Virus record (IMG/VR): IMGVR_UViG_3300007640_000029
Span: 52,155-116,154 of that record
Strand: one strand, 5' to 3'
Source of the DNA: a virus
Length of the DNA stretch: 64,000 nt
The position numbers and the translations under genes are program-made. Below the pieces are notes generated by a model. That model was given only the letters and a program-made list of their open reading frames with translations, did not search any database and was not told the DNA's origin. Shown here in pieces: positions 1-9,905 of the stretch; the stretch's first letter is position 1; the number at the start of each line of letters is the position of its first letter.

Positions 1-37
1 AAATCCTGTTTTTCAATTGGGAGGGGGTTTCAAAAAC

Positions 38-1372
38 ATGGAATATATCATGAAAAGAATTTCTCTTTCTCAGATATCCGAGAGAGTGAATTCAGAGAGC
101 CCATATATTTCATATACGACCTACTACTGGGATGAGAGATCTGGGACTACCAAGACTAGGAGTAGTGATTTTCTTTTGAAGTTTGAGAAGCCAACTGCGA
201 TTTCTAGAGGTACCGGTCTTGTACCAGTAAAATCTTATTCTGGTCCCCAAACTCTAGGTCAAAATCAACCTACTGGGTATACAATAAACAATGGTGGAGC
301 ATCATATGGTGCTGATATACTTAGGTATGCTGGATCTTATGAGCCCTTATTCGAGAAAATTATTAGGTATAAAAACGATAAAAATGACACTGTCTCTGGA
401 TATACCTCTGTTGATCTATCTTACCGGAATTGCACATTTGCACCCGAAAAAAATGACTTTGGAAAACTCAAAAACCTTAATTATAGCAAGGTAGATAGGG
501 GAAGCAATATATTGAGCCAGTCTGATAGTTTCCCGAGTGGTCCTGTTTATCCTCTAATAGGTCAAACCCCGATAGCGAGAAAGGATTTTTCGGTGTTTTT
601 GTCCTCGTGGGATCCTGGATATTACAATTTATACTCTAGTTCGACAACACAAACCCCGGTTGCGGGTACGAGGTCTATGAGGGAAAGTAAATCCTTTCTG
701 GGTTCAAAGATGATGCAGACCCCTTATTTAGTAACTGCATACACATTTATTTCTTTAGAAATATCTAGAACGACCGGGACAACGGATATACAGTTGATAA
801 ATGACAACGCTAAGGCTGCATTAACCGAGATACAAAATATAGGTCCTGCCAATTCCAATACGGGAATAGGACAGCTTGGAACAGCCTTTAGTAGCGTTGA
901 TCTTCAATCGGTCGATGAGGGAATATACCCGGACGTCGAGGTTTTCTGGCAGAAAGACGTGCTTAACAATAAGCTTGTAGGATCTATTAGGTTAGATAGA
1001 ATACTTAGAAGATATCTTCTTAATTCTGGAATAGACAAGGTGTTTGTCGATAATATGATTTCCGAGTATGGAGTTGGTGATCCTAGTAGTATTGAGGATG
1101 ACATTAAGGCCTATATAGATAATAATGTGTCTCCGATCTACCAGGGGATATCTTTCGATCTTTACGTTAAAAAGACAGGTACGGATCTATCTCCAACCGA
1201 AATATTACTCAGAGGTGATCTGATAAATCCGGATAGGGTTAGATATAGATATTACAGAAATGAGAATTATAAATTAACCAGGAGGAATTCCCTCTCGTAT
1301 ACTTTCGAGCTCCCGTTGGAAGCAGGGAGCAATTATTCAACAACGTTTACCTTCCAGATTGAAAAAATTTAA
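38..1372 (+). CDS. Putative virion structural protein
   Basis: A 444-residue protein rich in Ser, Tyr, Thr and Asn with no signal peptide, membrane segment or motif that I recognise. It lies directly upstream of two tail-fibre genes in the same direction, so a tail or baseplate role is inferred from position. The ATG at 38 follows a GGGAGGGGG stretch at 19-27. The frame is open to the left edge of the window, and an in-frame ATG at 50 gives MKRISLSQISERVN, so the start is uncertain and the gene could begin outside the window. Confidence 0.6.
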   Translation: MEYIMKRISLSQISERVNSESPYISYTTYYWDERSGTTKTRSSDFLLKFEKPTAISRGTGLVPVKSYSGPQTLGQNQPTGYTINNGGASYGADILRYAGSYEPLFEKIIRYKNDKNDTVSGYTSVDLSYRNCTFAPEKNDFGKLKNLNYSKVDRGSNILSQSDSFPSGPVYPLIGQTPIARKDFSVFLSSWDPGYYNLYSSSTTQTPVAGTRSMRESKSFLGSKMMQTPYLVTAYTFISLEISRTTGTTDIQLINDNAKAALTEIQNIGPANSNTGIGQLGTAFSSVDLQSVDEGIYPDVEVFWQKDVLNNKLVGSIRLDRILRRYLLNSGIDKVFVDNMISEYGVGDPSSIEDDIKAYIDNNVSPIYQGISFDLYVKKTGTDLSPTEILLRGDLINPDRVRYRYYRNENYKLTRRNSLSYTFELPLEAGSNYSTTFTFQIEKI

Positions 1373-1389
1373 TGCTCAGAAAATCCAGA

Positions 1390-1398
1390 ATATATAAA
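1390..1398 (+). promoter_or_regulatory. Late-promoter-like motif
   Basis: ATATATAAA stands 18 bases before the tail-fibre ATG. It matches the GATATATA(A/G)A motif repeated before many genes here and resembles the T4 late promoter TATAAATA. Confidence 0.45.
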
Positions 1399-1416
1399 CA
1401 AAGATAAGATTTTAGC

Positions 1417-2904
1417 ATGCCGAATTTAAACATATCGAATCTTACCCAGGGAGATTCACAGGAAGATATAATTAGGAAGATTAATAACAATTTTGATTCG
1501 ATAGTTGCTAATGGTGGGGGTCCGCAAGGAAAAATTGGTAAAACTGGACCTCAGGGTGCAGTAGGGCCTGCTGGACCTAAAGGAGATCCCGGACAGGAAG
1601 GCAGAAGAGGAACCCAGTGGTTAGTGCAAAGTACTGAGCCAATTGGTGGCGCTTCGGATCCGATATTCGTGGGTGACTATTGGGTAAATCCCTCGCAGGG
1701 GAACAAAATTTTCCAGTATGGGGATAGTGGATGGGTTGATACAGGAGCTAATCTTAAGGCTTCCGAGTCTTTTAAGTTAATAGAGGGAATATCTGGACCG
1801 ACTGGAAATAAGGATGCGATCGTATTCAGTAGTTCTTTTCCTGAAAAAACTACGATGGTCTTAAGTGATTCAATCTCCACTACCACTACGGCAAATCCCA
1901 ATTATTCCAAACTACTTCTGTCAACCAATGGATCTAACGATTACCCCATCCTGGAATTTTCTAAAACTGATGCCCCTGGAATTGGTGATCCATCAGATTA
2001 TACCAGGCACCCACAATTTAGGTGGCTTTCCCCGGTGGGTTCAAATTATGATTTGCTTTTTACCGTCCCTCAGGATGGACTTACACTGAGTGCCGGCGGT
2101 GGTTTAGAACTGATTAGTACCAGTGGAAATGTAGATATTTCCTCCAGCGGATTCATGAATTTTAATTCCGGAGGGGTGGTAAAAATTACCGCGGGGAGCG
2201 ATGTTTCTTTTTCACTGGGTAGCAATTTTTTTGTCACTAGTTCCAATTTTAATATGGGAAGTAGCAGTATGGAAACGAATGTTCCTATATCGATTACCTC
2301 TAATACCACGGATTATGTTTTCTCTTCCATTAATGAGAATACCTCAAATTCTGCAGGTGGAGTGGTGATCGATACGAGTACTGCTTCCAGTTCCTCTTAC
2401 CTACTGGATCTCACCATAGGTAGCACTAGATATTTTGGTGTAAGAGCGGATGGAAGAATAGAAGGAAGTAGAATGGTCCAGGGTAGGACACAATTCGTTG
2501 GTACCTCTAGTAACTACGATGGAAGTGCCAATGGTACTACAAATCAGAACATATGGTCAATGGGATACAACAGAGTCATGAATGGTAATTTCGTGGAGGT
2601 AGATCTGAGCCCCGCTTCAGGAACTCAGAGGTATATAGGAATCCCCTCTGGTATCATTATGACTGGCTCTTGGGGCGGGTATCTTAAATCAAATACTGCG
2701 ATAAATGTAAGAATAGTTGCTGTTGACGACTCAAAACCAATAAATGGTCTTTATCTTAGTAGTACCAGTTTCAGTGGAACTCCGGATCGCGTATTTTCAA
2801 CCCCCGTTTTGTATCTGGATCTAATTATCGCTAAAGGATCTTCAGCTACTGATATTACAGTTTATTACAACTCCGATAAAGGGTATGCCGGAATTCTTAC
2901 TTAA
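1417..2904 (+). CDS. Collagen-repeat tail fibre protein
   Basis: A 495-residue fibre-type protein. Residues about 10-35 (GDSQEDIIRKINNNFDSI) form an amphipathic block shared with the next gene, probably the virion-attachment end. A short collagen-like run of Gly-X-Y triplets follows (GPQGKIGKTGPQG and onward, about residues 35-65), then a long Ser/Thr/Asn/Gly-rich beta-type shaft and tip. Collagen triplets are common in phage fibres as trimerising segments. The tip presumably contacts the host surface, but no receptor-binding fold is recognisable by eye. Confidence 0.75.
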   Translation: MPNLNISNLTQGDSQEDIIRKINNNFDSIVANGGGPQGKIGKTGPQGAVGPAGPKGDPGQEGRRGTQWLVQSTEPIGGASDPIFVGDYWVNPSQGNKIFQYGDSGWVDTGANLKASESFKLIEGISGPTGNKDAIVFSSSFPEKTTMVLSDSISTTTTANPNYSKLLLSTNGSNDYPILEFSKTDAPGIGDPSDYTRHPQFRWLSPVGSNYDLLFTVPQDGLTLSAGGGLELISTSGNVDISSSGFMNFNSGGVVKITAGSDVSFSLGSNFFVTSSNFNMGSSSMETNVPISITSNTTDYVFSSINENTSNSAGGVVIDTSTASSSSYLLDLTIGSTRYFGVRADGRIEGSRMVQGRTQFVGTSSNYDGSANGTTNQNIWSMGYNRVMNGNFVEVDLSPASGTQRYIGIPSGIIMTGSWGGYLKSNTAINVRIVAVDDSKPINGLYLSSTSFSGTPDRVFSTPVLYLDLIIAKGSSATDITVYYNSDKGYAGILT

Positions 2905-2922
2905 TCTCTACTATAATAGGAT

Positions 2923-4605
2923 ATGGCTACATTCAATACTAAATACATTTTACCTGGAGATTCTAAGAATAAGATAATTACTAAGGTAAACCATAATTTT
3001 AACCAGGTACATTTTAATGCCATAGGGGAACAAGGACCTAACGGAGCTATAGGTGCTACCGGCATAATAGGTCAGGCTGGATTGGACGGGGATCGAGGTA
3101 CAACAGGGGATAGAGCATCTAATTGGTACTTCTCCCCCTCGCAGCCCTCAGCATCAATATCCCAACCTGGTGATATCTGGATTGATATAGGAAATACCGG
3201 TGGTCAGGATGTGTATAAATATTCTTCAGCTACTGGTGGTTGGATTAATACTGGAGAAACTCTGGAGACAACGGGTATTTTTGCATCGCTATCTCAAATA
3301 TCGGGCCCAGGGGGATCTACTGAGGATAATGCGGTACTTATAAATTCTAGTCCCGGGGATAAGTATTTGACCCTTTCGGACTTAAGCGGAACTACAGGTG
3401 ACGTTAATCCGAATTTTGCAAAGTTGTTGATAAGTACTGTTTCTAATACCTACAGTCCAATATTAGGGATCGATAAAACATTTTTTGATAGAAGTAACAT
3501 AGGAGGGTTCTATTGGAAGAATTCTTCAACCTCGGATTATGACTTAGTCTGGAAAAATCCGGGCTTTTCCAGATATGCTGCTAAATCTATAACGTTGGGT
3601 GTAACCGGGAATATTGATTCATTTCCTGCTGGATCGAATAATATAAAATCCCAGAGCTACATAGGAATAACAGCTTCTAGTTCCCAAATTATTTCTTCTG
3701 GAAATCTCAGTGTTAATTCATCTAATCTCCAGTTAAGTAGTGCTATTTTCGGGGCTGATTTTACTTCCGGTCCTGTTATTATAGGTCCTACCGGTTTCTC
3801 CCATAGAATTACAAGTGCCTATGGAACGAGTGGACTTATAAACGCAAATTCTACTGGAAGTAAGGGCATGAGGATTGGATTATCTAATACCGCAGGGTAT
3901 GGGACAACTTCTGGTTATGGAAGTGCTTTACAGCTGGGCAGGGATTCTAATTCTGCCTCGGCACACAGGGGACAGTCCTTTGAAGTTAGATCTAACGGGG
4001 ATTCATTCCAAATCGGATCCTCTAATTTTTCTTCTAATACCTCGGGTGTAACCGGAGGAAACCTAACTAGATACACACAGACGATATCCACTCCGTTCAC
4101 CTCCACCTTTGTTAGAAGCGGGGTTACATATTACCATGTTCCAGTTACTCCATCGGAGGACATTGTGATTATTAAACCATCTGCTATCGCAGTCTCTGTA
4201 GTTAGTAATTATCGTAAGGGCAGATTTTATCTTACCGTAGGTAACAACTACAGCTGGTTAAATCTGTCACTATATAAATATAGAACAATAGAATTTCTTG
4301 TCGAGGACACTACCAGATCCTTTGGTGGAATAAGAGTAAATATTAATGGATCCTCGAACTATAATCTGGTAGAAATACCTGATAACTATTCTTCTGGCAT
4401 GAATCCTGGGGCTTTGGGGTGCAAAAGAATAAGACTCACCTTTATCAATGGTAATTCTTCTCTCTTCTATGAAGCTTTCGGTAATAATGATACTTCCGCG
4501 GGCACTGCAGGAGGTGTCGATGGAAATAATGCTAATATAGCCGGATGGGTTAGCTACAACTCAGTTGTAACAGTTCCTGGAGGAGGTGGTGGTGTAATAA
4601 TATAG
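2923..4605 (+). CDS. Second collagen-repeat tail fibre protein
   Basis: A 560-residue paralogue of the preceding fibre gene, 18 bases downstream. It has the same plan: an N-terminal LPGDSKNKIITKVNHNFN block, Gly-X-Y triplets (about residues 36-65, e.g. GEQGPNGAIGATG), then a GDIWID segment matching GDYWVN in its neighbour. The distal part diverges and ends in a Gly-rich tail (PGGGGGVII). The shared base with divergent tips points to duplication of a receptor-binding fibre. Confidence 0.75.
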   Translation: MATFNTKYILPGDSKNKIITKVNHNFNQVHFNAIGEQGPNGAIGATGIIGQAGLDGDRGTTGDRASNWYFSPSQPSASISQPGDIWIDIGNTGGQDVYKYSSATGGWINTGETLETTGIFASLSQISGPGGSTEDNAVLINSSPGDKYLTLSDLSGTTGDVNPNFAKLLISTVSNTYSPILGIDKTFFDRSNIGGFYWKNSSTSDYDLVWKNPGFSRYAAKSITLGVTGNIDSFPAGSNNIKSQSYIGITASSSQIISSGNLSVNSSNLQLSSAIFGADFTSGPVIIGPTGFSHRITSAYGTSGLINANSTGSKGMRIGLSNTAGYGTTSGYGSALQLGRDSNSASAHRGQSFEVRSNGDSFQIGSSNFSSNTSGVTGGNLTRYTQTISTPFTSTFVRSGVTYYHVPVTPSEDIVIIKPSAIAVSVVSNYRKGRFYLTVGNNYSWLNLSLYKYRTIEFLVEDTTRSFGGIRVNINGSSNYNLVEIPDNYSSGMNPGALGCKRIRLTFINGNSSLFYEAFGNNDTSAGTAGGVDGNNANIAGWVSYNSVVTVPGGGGGVII

Positions 4606-4643
4606 ATTTAACCGTTTGAACACTTTTTAAAACTTGGATAAAT

Positions 4644-4889
4644 ATGATAAAAAGATTAACCAAAATAGAACTTAAAAAAGCTCAATCAATGAAGTCTGAA
4701 TTTGCTAGAGTTAGAGGCGAGATAGAGAAAGTTCAGTCGGAGATGGAAAGGCTAAACATGAAAGCTGGTACTCTAATCCGGGAACTAGAAGACTTGAGAG
4801 ATTCAGAGCAGGATTTTATCAGTTCTCTGGGCGAAAAATATGGTGAGGGAAGACTCGATCCCTTCGAAATGACATATGAAACTTTATAA
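4644..4889 (+). CDS. Small coiled-coil protein
   Basis: An 81-residue highly charged protein with heptad-like Lys/Glu/Leu spacing over residues 10-60, predicted by eye to be one long helix. It overlaps the next gene by 14 bases (ATG at 4876), suggesting translational coupling to the membrane-anchored coiled-coil protein. No family was recognised. It could be a chaperone or partner for the fibre or lysis module. Confidence 0.6.
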   Translation: MIKRLTKIELKKAQSMKSEFARVRGEIEKVQSEMERLNMKAGTLIRELEDLRDSEQDFISSLGEKYGEGRLDPFEMTYETL

Positions 4890-5667
4890 GGACACAGTAT
4901 CTTTTTTAACCGGAAGGATTTTCCCGATCCTGCTGTCCATATTGCTTATGCTCTTGTTATTTAGACAGTGCGGCATAACGGAAAGAGCAAGAGAGGAAGC
5001 TAATAGAAATTTGGGCAATTTACTAGCCCAACAGGATTCTGTTAGGCATTTGGAAACTAGATTAAGCGGTGCTTTAGCGGAGAGGTCTGCTTTTAAACTA
5101 AAATATAATGAGCTCTCTGACGAGCAGGAAGATCTTATAAAAAGGCTAGAATTAGAGAGAAAAAGGAAACCTGGAGTCATAATTAAAACGGAGATTGTTT
5201 ATCGTGACACAACTATCGTGGTCTCATCTACGAATCACAACGAGGGTGACTCATCTTATATAGCTTTCTCTTACAACCCGGTATTACCCGGTACTAATCG
5301 TCTCTTAATTGACGGTACAATACCTTACACTTTTGATAGCGACAGTACTATATTTCCTGGGGATGCCTCTTTAAGTATAGAGCAGAGAATAGACCTGGTC
5401 ACTGGTTTATATAGTAATCCTGATGATGGCTTGTTATACATCAGGGCCTCTACTGATTTTCCTGGTTTAAAGTTCAGAGAATTACAAGCTCTTAACATGA
5501 TAGACGACCCGGAGACTAAAAGGGCTCTGAAGTCGGCAAGAAGGACTTTTGGTGTTGGTGTATCCGCAGGCTATGGTATTTCTTTAGACAACGGCGGATA
5601 TACAGTTGGTCCTTTCCTAGGAATTGGACTAAGTTATTCCCCCAAGTGGCTTCAGTTTGGAAAATAA
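4876..5667 (+). CDS. Membrane-anchored coiled-coil protein, possible spanin-like
   Basis: A 263-residue protein with a short N-terminal cytoplasmic stretch, one hydrophobic segment (about residues 12-32, ILLSILLMLLLF), a coiled coil (about 40-95) and a Gly/Tyr-rich C-terminus (GVGVSAGYG...GPFLGIGLSY) like outer-membrane beta strands. The order inner-membrane anchor, periplasmic coil, outer-membrane-like end resembles a unimolecular spanin. The lysis role is inference from architecture; no endolysin lies beside it (one is at 26.6 kb). Confidence 0.55.
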   Translation: MKLYKDTVSFLTGRIFPILLSILLMLLLFRQCGITERAREEANRNLGNLLAQQDSVRHLETRLSGALAERSAFKLKYNELSDEQEDLIKRLELERKRKPGVIIKTEIVYRDTTIVVSSTNHNEGDSSYIAFSYNPVLPGTNRLLIDGTIPYTFDSDSTIFPGDASLSIEQRIDLVTGLYSNPDDGLLYIRASTDFPGLKFRELQALNMIDDPETKRALKSARRTFGVGVSAGYGISLDNGGYTVGPFLGIGLSYSPKWLQFGK

Positions 5668-5679
5668 TAAATAGATAGA

Positions 5680-8121
5680 ATGGCTTTTACGACAACCTCT
5701 AAATATGTACAACTTTCCCCGTATCTGGTCATGGAATATATGTATGCCAGCCCACCTACCCCGGAGAAGTACTTTGTCAATATTGGCAGCCCCACAGTGG
5801 GTTATAATAAGCTCGTAAATGGCTTACTGGAAGATTCGGACGGACAGCCCTCTAATGACGTTCAAATATTCAATCTGGACGAGAATGCTTCAATTACACA
5901 GAACACGTCCAACAATAGTGTGGTGCAAACTAATTCCACGACCTTCGTAACTCTAAACCCTAATTTAATAGTCCCTTATAACGACTTTAAATCTGAGCTT
6001 ACCAACACCGCTGATCTTCCTATATCTTTTCCATCGAATCTCAGTGTTGTGTATGACTCCGTGAGGTACCACATCCTATCCGGGTATAATTTGGATAACC
6101 TGGATGGATTGATACTAAATGTTAAGTACCCGGATGTAGACGGATCTTATGTTACCTTTTCGCAGATTAAACTCTCAAAGGGTAATTCCCAGCAGTATAC
6201 GTTGAATCCTAGTCCTTTAACAATAGGTGCTAACATATATGATAAGTATTTCGAGGTGAAGATACCTTCACTCTCAGATATGGTCAATAAATACAATGCT
6301 GCTAGTGTATCCAATCGACCTTTAACCCTTGCCGCTAAAACTTCGAAAAGTGGGAGAGGATTTTTAGCTTCTCAGCCTCTAAGAATAAGTGCCTATTCCA
6401 TAACTGATACTACGATTGTTAGCGGATATGAAACCTATGGTACTCAACTTTTAGCAGCATTATCTCTCGAACCCACTGATCCATTCAGTAACATAGGAGC
6501 TTATATTGCTCCAGCAGATACTGGAGATTTCTTTGAATATTTCGGAACAGATGATGGGGGTTTTATAGAGGATTTCATACTGTTTCAGAATTCTATAGGA
6601 AACAGCTACTATATAGAGAATAGGATAGAGGTTCTTGAGCAGGTTGGTGCAGCTTGGCTTGAAACATCTAATTTTACTAGTATTCAGACTTCAGCATACG
6701 ACGTCCCGAATTTATTTAGACCTATTGTTAGGTATTCTAATGTTGCTACGAGCTTTTCATTGAGGTATACAATGACACTCATTAACAGTAAGAATCAGAC
6801 AAGAACCATGAGGGTTGCTACTTATACTTCAACTGATCCTGGTAAATATGGTACTACCATTGCTCCTCTGCAACTTTCCGTTTTACCTCAGCAACAGAAG
6901 ATATACAATAAGCTAGGAGGTAAAACTGATATTTCAGTACCGGTTAATCAAATATCGCCCAGAGAGATTACCAAATTTTCTAACGTGTTCTTTGATAGAA
7001 ATCTAGTAAACACTTCTCTGACAAATCTGGAAGTAAATGGAACTACACTAACTGAAACCAATGAGTCTAGTACACCTTCAGTTTCGTATGGGGTAGGCAA
7101 AGCTTATATAAAGATCAGCCCGTTTGATAACTACTACAAATTTTCCTTCTTTAAGAAAGGACAAGGAAATACAACCCAGGAGATAGACCTTAGCTCCTCT
7201 GGAACTTACAATATGGTTTTCATAGACAACAAGGGTAAAAAAGTTTATGCACCTTCAATTGCTGACGCTACTATAGCAAAGCCTTCTAAGGGGGAGCTTG
7301 CTTTCAAAGTGGATGAGTCGATCTCTACACAGATCCTTCAGTTTACAGACCGAAGATTTTATATCACTAATAAACCGCCAGATCCCGATGGCGATAATGT
7401 TGATACGAGGGGAATTTCTAAGGTTAATAAGGTTAAATCTCTGCTAGCTAAGAAAGCTATTAGTTTAAGAGATTCTTCCCGTGATGTTGTAATTGCATCC
7501 AAAAGGGATTCTAATACTAGTAGAGCCGTCAATACTGCAAAAATAGGTGGAAATTCTTTTTCTACTCTTTACTGGGGTAATTGGCTAAAGGACGGAGAGA
7601 CTGAGCCAGTTCAAACAGCTGTAGCAGCTGAAGTGGTGGTAGCTCCAACCTCACCTAGGACTAAACCTGTATCAAAAAGAGTTGGAAAAAGTTCCTGGCA
7701 GGTTTCGGGAGTACAAAACGGAACTTCTGGAACTAGTGGATTAGGCAGAAAAGCTGGTAATGTAAACCGAAATAACCAACCTAAGCTAACCCCAGTTCAG
7801 CTGAAATCTGCAATCTCCTCCGACGTGCAGGGTAAAATAGCTACCGGGTGGACTACTCAGGAAATAATAGCATATTTCCTGGACCCAAGTTCAACCGGCT
7901 ACAAGCTTTATGTTGGAATTACGAAAAATCTTTTTGTAGATGCAGTTGACGGGATATTCGGAAGTGGAGATATGGAGCTAGTTCTTGCTTATGGAAACAC
8001 CAGTGCGGGAAGAGCTACTGGCGGATCTGCTTCTTCCAATGGATCTACTGCTAACCAATCCGGTAGCGATAGCGGTTCTGCAAACTTTGACCCTGATTTC
8101 GGTTTCGGTGGCAGAAGCTAA
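5680..8121 (+). CDS. Large virion structural protein
   Basis: An 813-residue protein rich in Ser, Thr, Asn and Tyr, with no membrane segment. Residues about 595-680 are Lys/Arg/Ser/Ala-rich with low complexity, and the C-terminus is a Gly/Ser linker ending FDPDFGFGGRS. Composition and position between fibre genes and a tail-tube-like gene suggest a baseplate or tail component. I recognise no specific family. Confidence 0.6.
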   Translation: MAFTTTSKYVQLSPYLVMEYMYASPPTPEKYFVNIGSPTVGYNKLVNGLLEDSDGQPSNDVQIFNLDENASITQNTSNNSVVQTNSTTFVTLNPNLIVPYNDFKSELTNTADLPISFPSNLSVVYDSVRYHILSGYNLDNLDGLILNVKYPDVDGSYVTFSQIKLSKGNSQQYTLNPSPLTIGANIYDKYFEVKIPSLSDMVNKYNAASVSNRPLTLAAKTSKSGRGFLASQPLRISAYSITDTTIVSGYETYGTQLLAALSLEPTDPFSNIGAYIAPADTGDFFEYFGTDDGGFIEDFILFQNSIGNSYYIENRIEVLEQVGAAWLETSNFTSIQTSAYDVPNLFRPIVRYSNVATSFSLRYTMTLINSKNQTRTMRVATYTSTDPGKYGTTIAPLQLSVLPQQQKIYNKLGGKTDISVPVNQISPREITKFSNVFFDRNLVNTSLTNLEVNGTTLTETNESSTPSVSYGVGKAYIKISPFDNYYKFSFFKKGQGNTTQEIDLSSSGTYNMVFIDNKGKKVYAPSIADATIAKPSKGELAFKVDESISTQILQFTDRRFYITNKPPDPDGDNVDTRGISKVNKVKSLLAKKAISLRDSSRDVVIASKRDSNTSRAVNTAKIGGNSFSTLYWGNWLKDGETEPVQTAVAAEVVVAPTSPRTKPVSKRVGKSSWQVSGVQNGTSGTSGLGRKAGNVNRNNQPKLTPVQLKSAISSDVQGKIATGWTTQEIIAYFLDPSSTGYKLYVGITKNLFVDAVDGIFGSGDMELVLAYGNTSAGRATGGSASSNGSTANQSGSDSGSANFDPDFGFGGRS

Positions 8122-8133
8122 TCACAATACGTT

Positions 8134-8664
8134 TTGGAATTTAGAAGAGGTGAGTTTATTCATAAGGGACCTTTTAAATCCCCAACTAAGGATCTTTTCG
8201 ATAATTGGATTTCTTCATGGATAGACTTTAATGGCACTCCTACTGTTGATCTGTATCTTTGTGGAGCTTTTTGCTCAAACTACTTTCTAGATACTGATAT
8301 CGATACAACAGACATCGACGTGATCTTATCTGGTAATAAATTCAGATATGCCGAGTTAAAGGACCTCCTAGATTCAGGGGTTTCAATAGGGATGGAAATG
8401 GGAATTTTGGTTGATATCCTATGGAGAGAAAATGCTGGTTCGTTCTATAAAGGAAGAAAGATAACCAACTACACGGATCTTGAGTTTTTTGATGGTGATA
8501 ATAGGTTTGAATATATAGTGGAAGGAGATTGCAAGGAATTGATCCCGGGTCTTTACATGTATTCTAATTTTGATACTAGTCAAGCTCTGGAGAAATCTGA
8601 AAGAAATAACTATAAAATAAACCACGTTAAGATAGACTATGAGCATGTTAAACGCAAGGGCTAA
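8134..8664 (+). CDS. Possible nucleotidyltransferase-fold protein
   Basis: A 176-residue protein starting at TTG 8134, because no ATG lies near the start of the frame. Residues about 38-62 (LYLCGAFCSNYFLDT followed by DIDVIL) recall the G-S...DxD core of nucleotidyltransferase folds, with a Gly-containing turn followed by acidic residues on a beta strand. The match is weak. The end overlaps the next gene by 26 bases, so the two are probably coupled. Confidence 0.45.
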   Translation: MEFRRGEFIHKGPFKSPTKDLFDNWISSWIDFNGTPTVDLYLCGAFCSNYFLDTDIDTTDIDVILSGNKFRYAELKDLLDSGVSIGMEMGILVDILWRENAGSFYKGRKITNYTDLEFFDGDNRFEYIVEGDCKELIPGLYMYSNFDTSQALEKSERNNYKINHVKIDYEHVKRKG

Positions 8665-9199
8665 TAGCTTTTACTTCGTCTTTCCAAGAGGATTTTTCCC
8701 TGATATCGTACAGGAGAAGTACCTAGACTACATTAAAAGACAGCCTACCCCTTACGACACTATAACTTCCTTCATGAATAGCTCCATTCAATCCGTGGGA
8801 TTCCCTGGGATGAGTATGGATCTAGTGGAGCAGACAAGAAATCTGGGTAAGCGGGTAAATTACCAAAGTGCGACCCCAGTACAAGACCTATTTAGCAGAG
8901 AATTTGAGGTCTCTTTCCGCATATCTGAGGGTTTCATAAACTACTTCATAATGCTGGAGACGGTTTTGGACAAGCTTAATTTTAAAAACCCGCAGGTCTT
9001 TATTCAGAACCTGCCATTAAGAATACTTGATAACGATGGGAATATAGTTACTACGGTAACTTTTAAGGAAGTAACCCTAACATCGATGAACAACCTGAAT
9101 CTCAATTACACCCAAAATGCTCCCAGTGTTTATACGTTCTCTGTAGGCTTTAAGTGCAATTATTTGGATATATCGCTAGAAATTGGCAGGGAGAGGTAA
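8639..9199 (+). CDS. Tail-tube or baseplate-like protein
   Basis: A 186-residue protein. The segment FEVSFRISEGFINYFIMLETVLDKL (quoted in part; about residues 85-110) followed by a beta-rich C-terminal half (VTFKEVTLTSMNNLNLNYT...YTFSVGFKC) resembles small tail-tube-fold proteins of T4-type phages. The start is ATG at 8639; a second in-frame ATG is two codons on. The tube-fold assignment is by pattern and context. Confidence 0.5.
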   Translation: MSMLNARANSFYFVFPRGFFPDIVQEKYLDYIKRQPTPYDTITSFMNSSIQSVGFPGMSMDLVEQTRNLGKRVNYQSATPVQDLFSREFEVSFRISEGFINYFIMLETVLDKLNFKNPQVFIQNLPLRILDNDGNIVTTVTFKEVTLTSMNNLNLNYTQNAPSVYTFSVGFKCNYLDISLEIGRER

Positions 9200-9210
9200 G
9201 ATATATAAAA
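9200..9210 (+). promoter_or_regulatory. Late-promoter-like motif GATATATAAAA
   Basis: The motif starts at the last base of the upstream gene's stop region and sits 18 bases before ATG 9229. It supports the choice of 9229 over the upstream in-frame starts. Confidence 0.5.
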
Positions 9211-9228
9211 CAGAAAAAATCGAAGAAG

Positions 9229-9477
9229 ATGAAAAAATTCTCTGAACTAACTCAGTTAAACGAAATGAAATATGGTCAGCCCATGTATGGCGAGGATGAC
9301 CTAAAGCAACATATGAAAGATCTATTGGTTGCTGCTTCAGGTAACGACCAAAGGGTTCTTAATGACCTGGTCTCTTGCTTGACAGATGACCAGATGAAAA
9401 AATGCTACGACAAGCTTGTTAATGTCTATAATTACACTGGCAAGAAGGGAAATGTAGTTAAACCATCAATGGACTAA
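9229..9477 (+). CDS. Small protein with capsid-targeting-like N-terminus
   Basis: An 82-residue protein starting MKKFSELTQLNEMK. An aromatic residue, short acidic stretch and LNE resemble the T4 capsid-targeting peptide (MKTYQEFIAE in IPIII), with possible cleavage after LNE. The remainder is helical with no known motif. The start at 9229 is preferred because a late-promoter-like motif lies directly upstream. Its stop overlaps the next ATG by one base. Confidence 0.6.
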   Translation: MKKFSELTQLNEMKYGQPMYGEDDLKQHMKDLLVAASGNDQRVLNDLVSCLTDDQMKKCYDKLVNVYNYTGKKGNVVKPSMD

Positions 9478-9842
9478 TGGAAACGATACTTACCTACGAA
9501 TCCTTTACTAACCCTTCTAAAGGTTCTATACAGATCAATGAAAAATTGGAAGTGAAGAAGAGCAGTAATGGCAATATAATTTTAAACGGCAATGAATATC
9601 AACTCGAGGCCGAATTTAATCCAGGTAATTATCTAAATCCATTTGGAAAAAAATGGAATAGAGTTGAAGTAGTCGATCTCAAACCTTCAGGAGAGAGTTT
9701 AAAAGTTAAAATAGTGGAACCTACCGAACTTGAAAGCGCTATCGACAAGAAGATAGTGGATAACATAGAGAAAGCGGTTACGAAAGGGGATTCTGAAATA
9801 GAGATTCCGGGGCTAGTTTCTAAAAGACTGGTAAAGGTTTAA
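9477..9842 (+). CDS. Small protein with YESF...INE N-terminus
   Basis: A 121-residue protein starting METILTYESF with INE at about residues 20-22, a looser version of the capsid-targeting-like motif. The rest is beta-rich and ends in a Lys/Glu-rich region (ESAIDKKIVDNIEKAV). It is translationally coupled to the gene before it and followed by a strong terminator. Function unknown; packaging in the head is inferred from the N-terminus only. Confidence 0.6.
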   Translation: METILTYESFTNPSKGSIQINEKLEVKKSSNGNIILNGNEYQLEAEFNPGNYLNPFGKKWNRVEVVDLKPSGESLKVKIVEPTELESAIDKKIVDNIEKAVTKGDSEIEIPGLVSKRLVKV

Positions 9843-9864
9843 TCACATTAAGTACATATCTATA

Positions 9865-9890
9865 AAACCCCCTTAATTCGGGGGTTTTTT
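9865..9890 (+). terminator. Intrinsic terminator
   Basis: AACCCCC, loop TTAATTC, GGGGGTT and a T run. It closes the structural transcription unit. Confidence 0.85.
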
Positions 9891-9895
9891 GTGAG

Positions 9896-9905
9896 GATAT
9901 ATAGA
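9896..9905 (+). promoter_or_regulatory. Late-promoter-like motif GATATATAGA
   Basis: It lies between the terminator and the RuvC-like gene, 25 bases before its TTG start. Confidence 0.5.
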
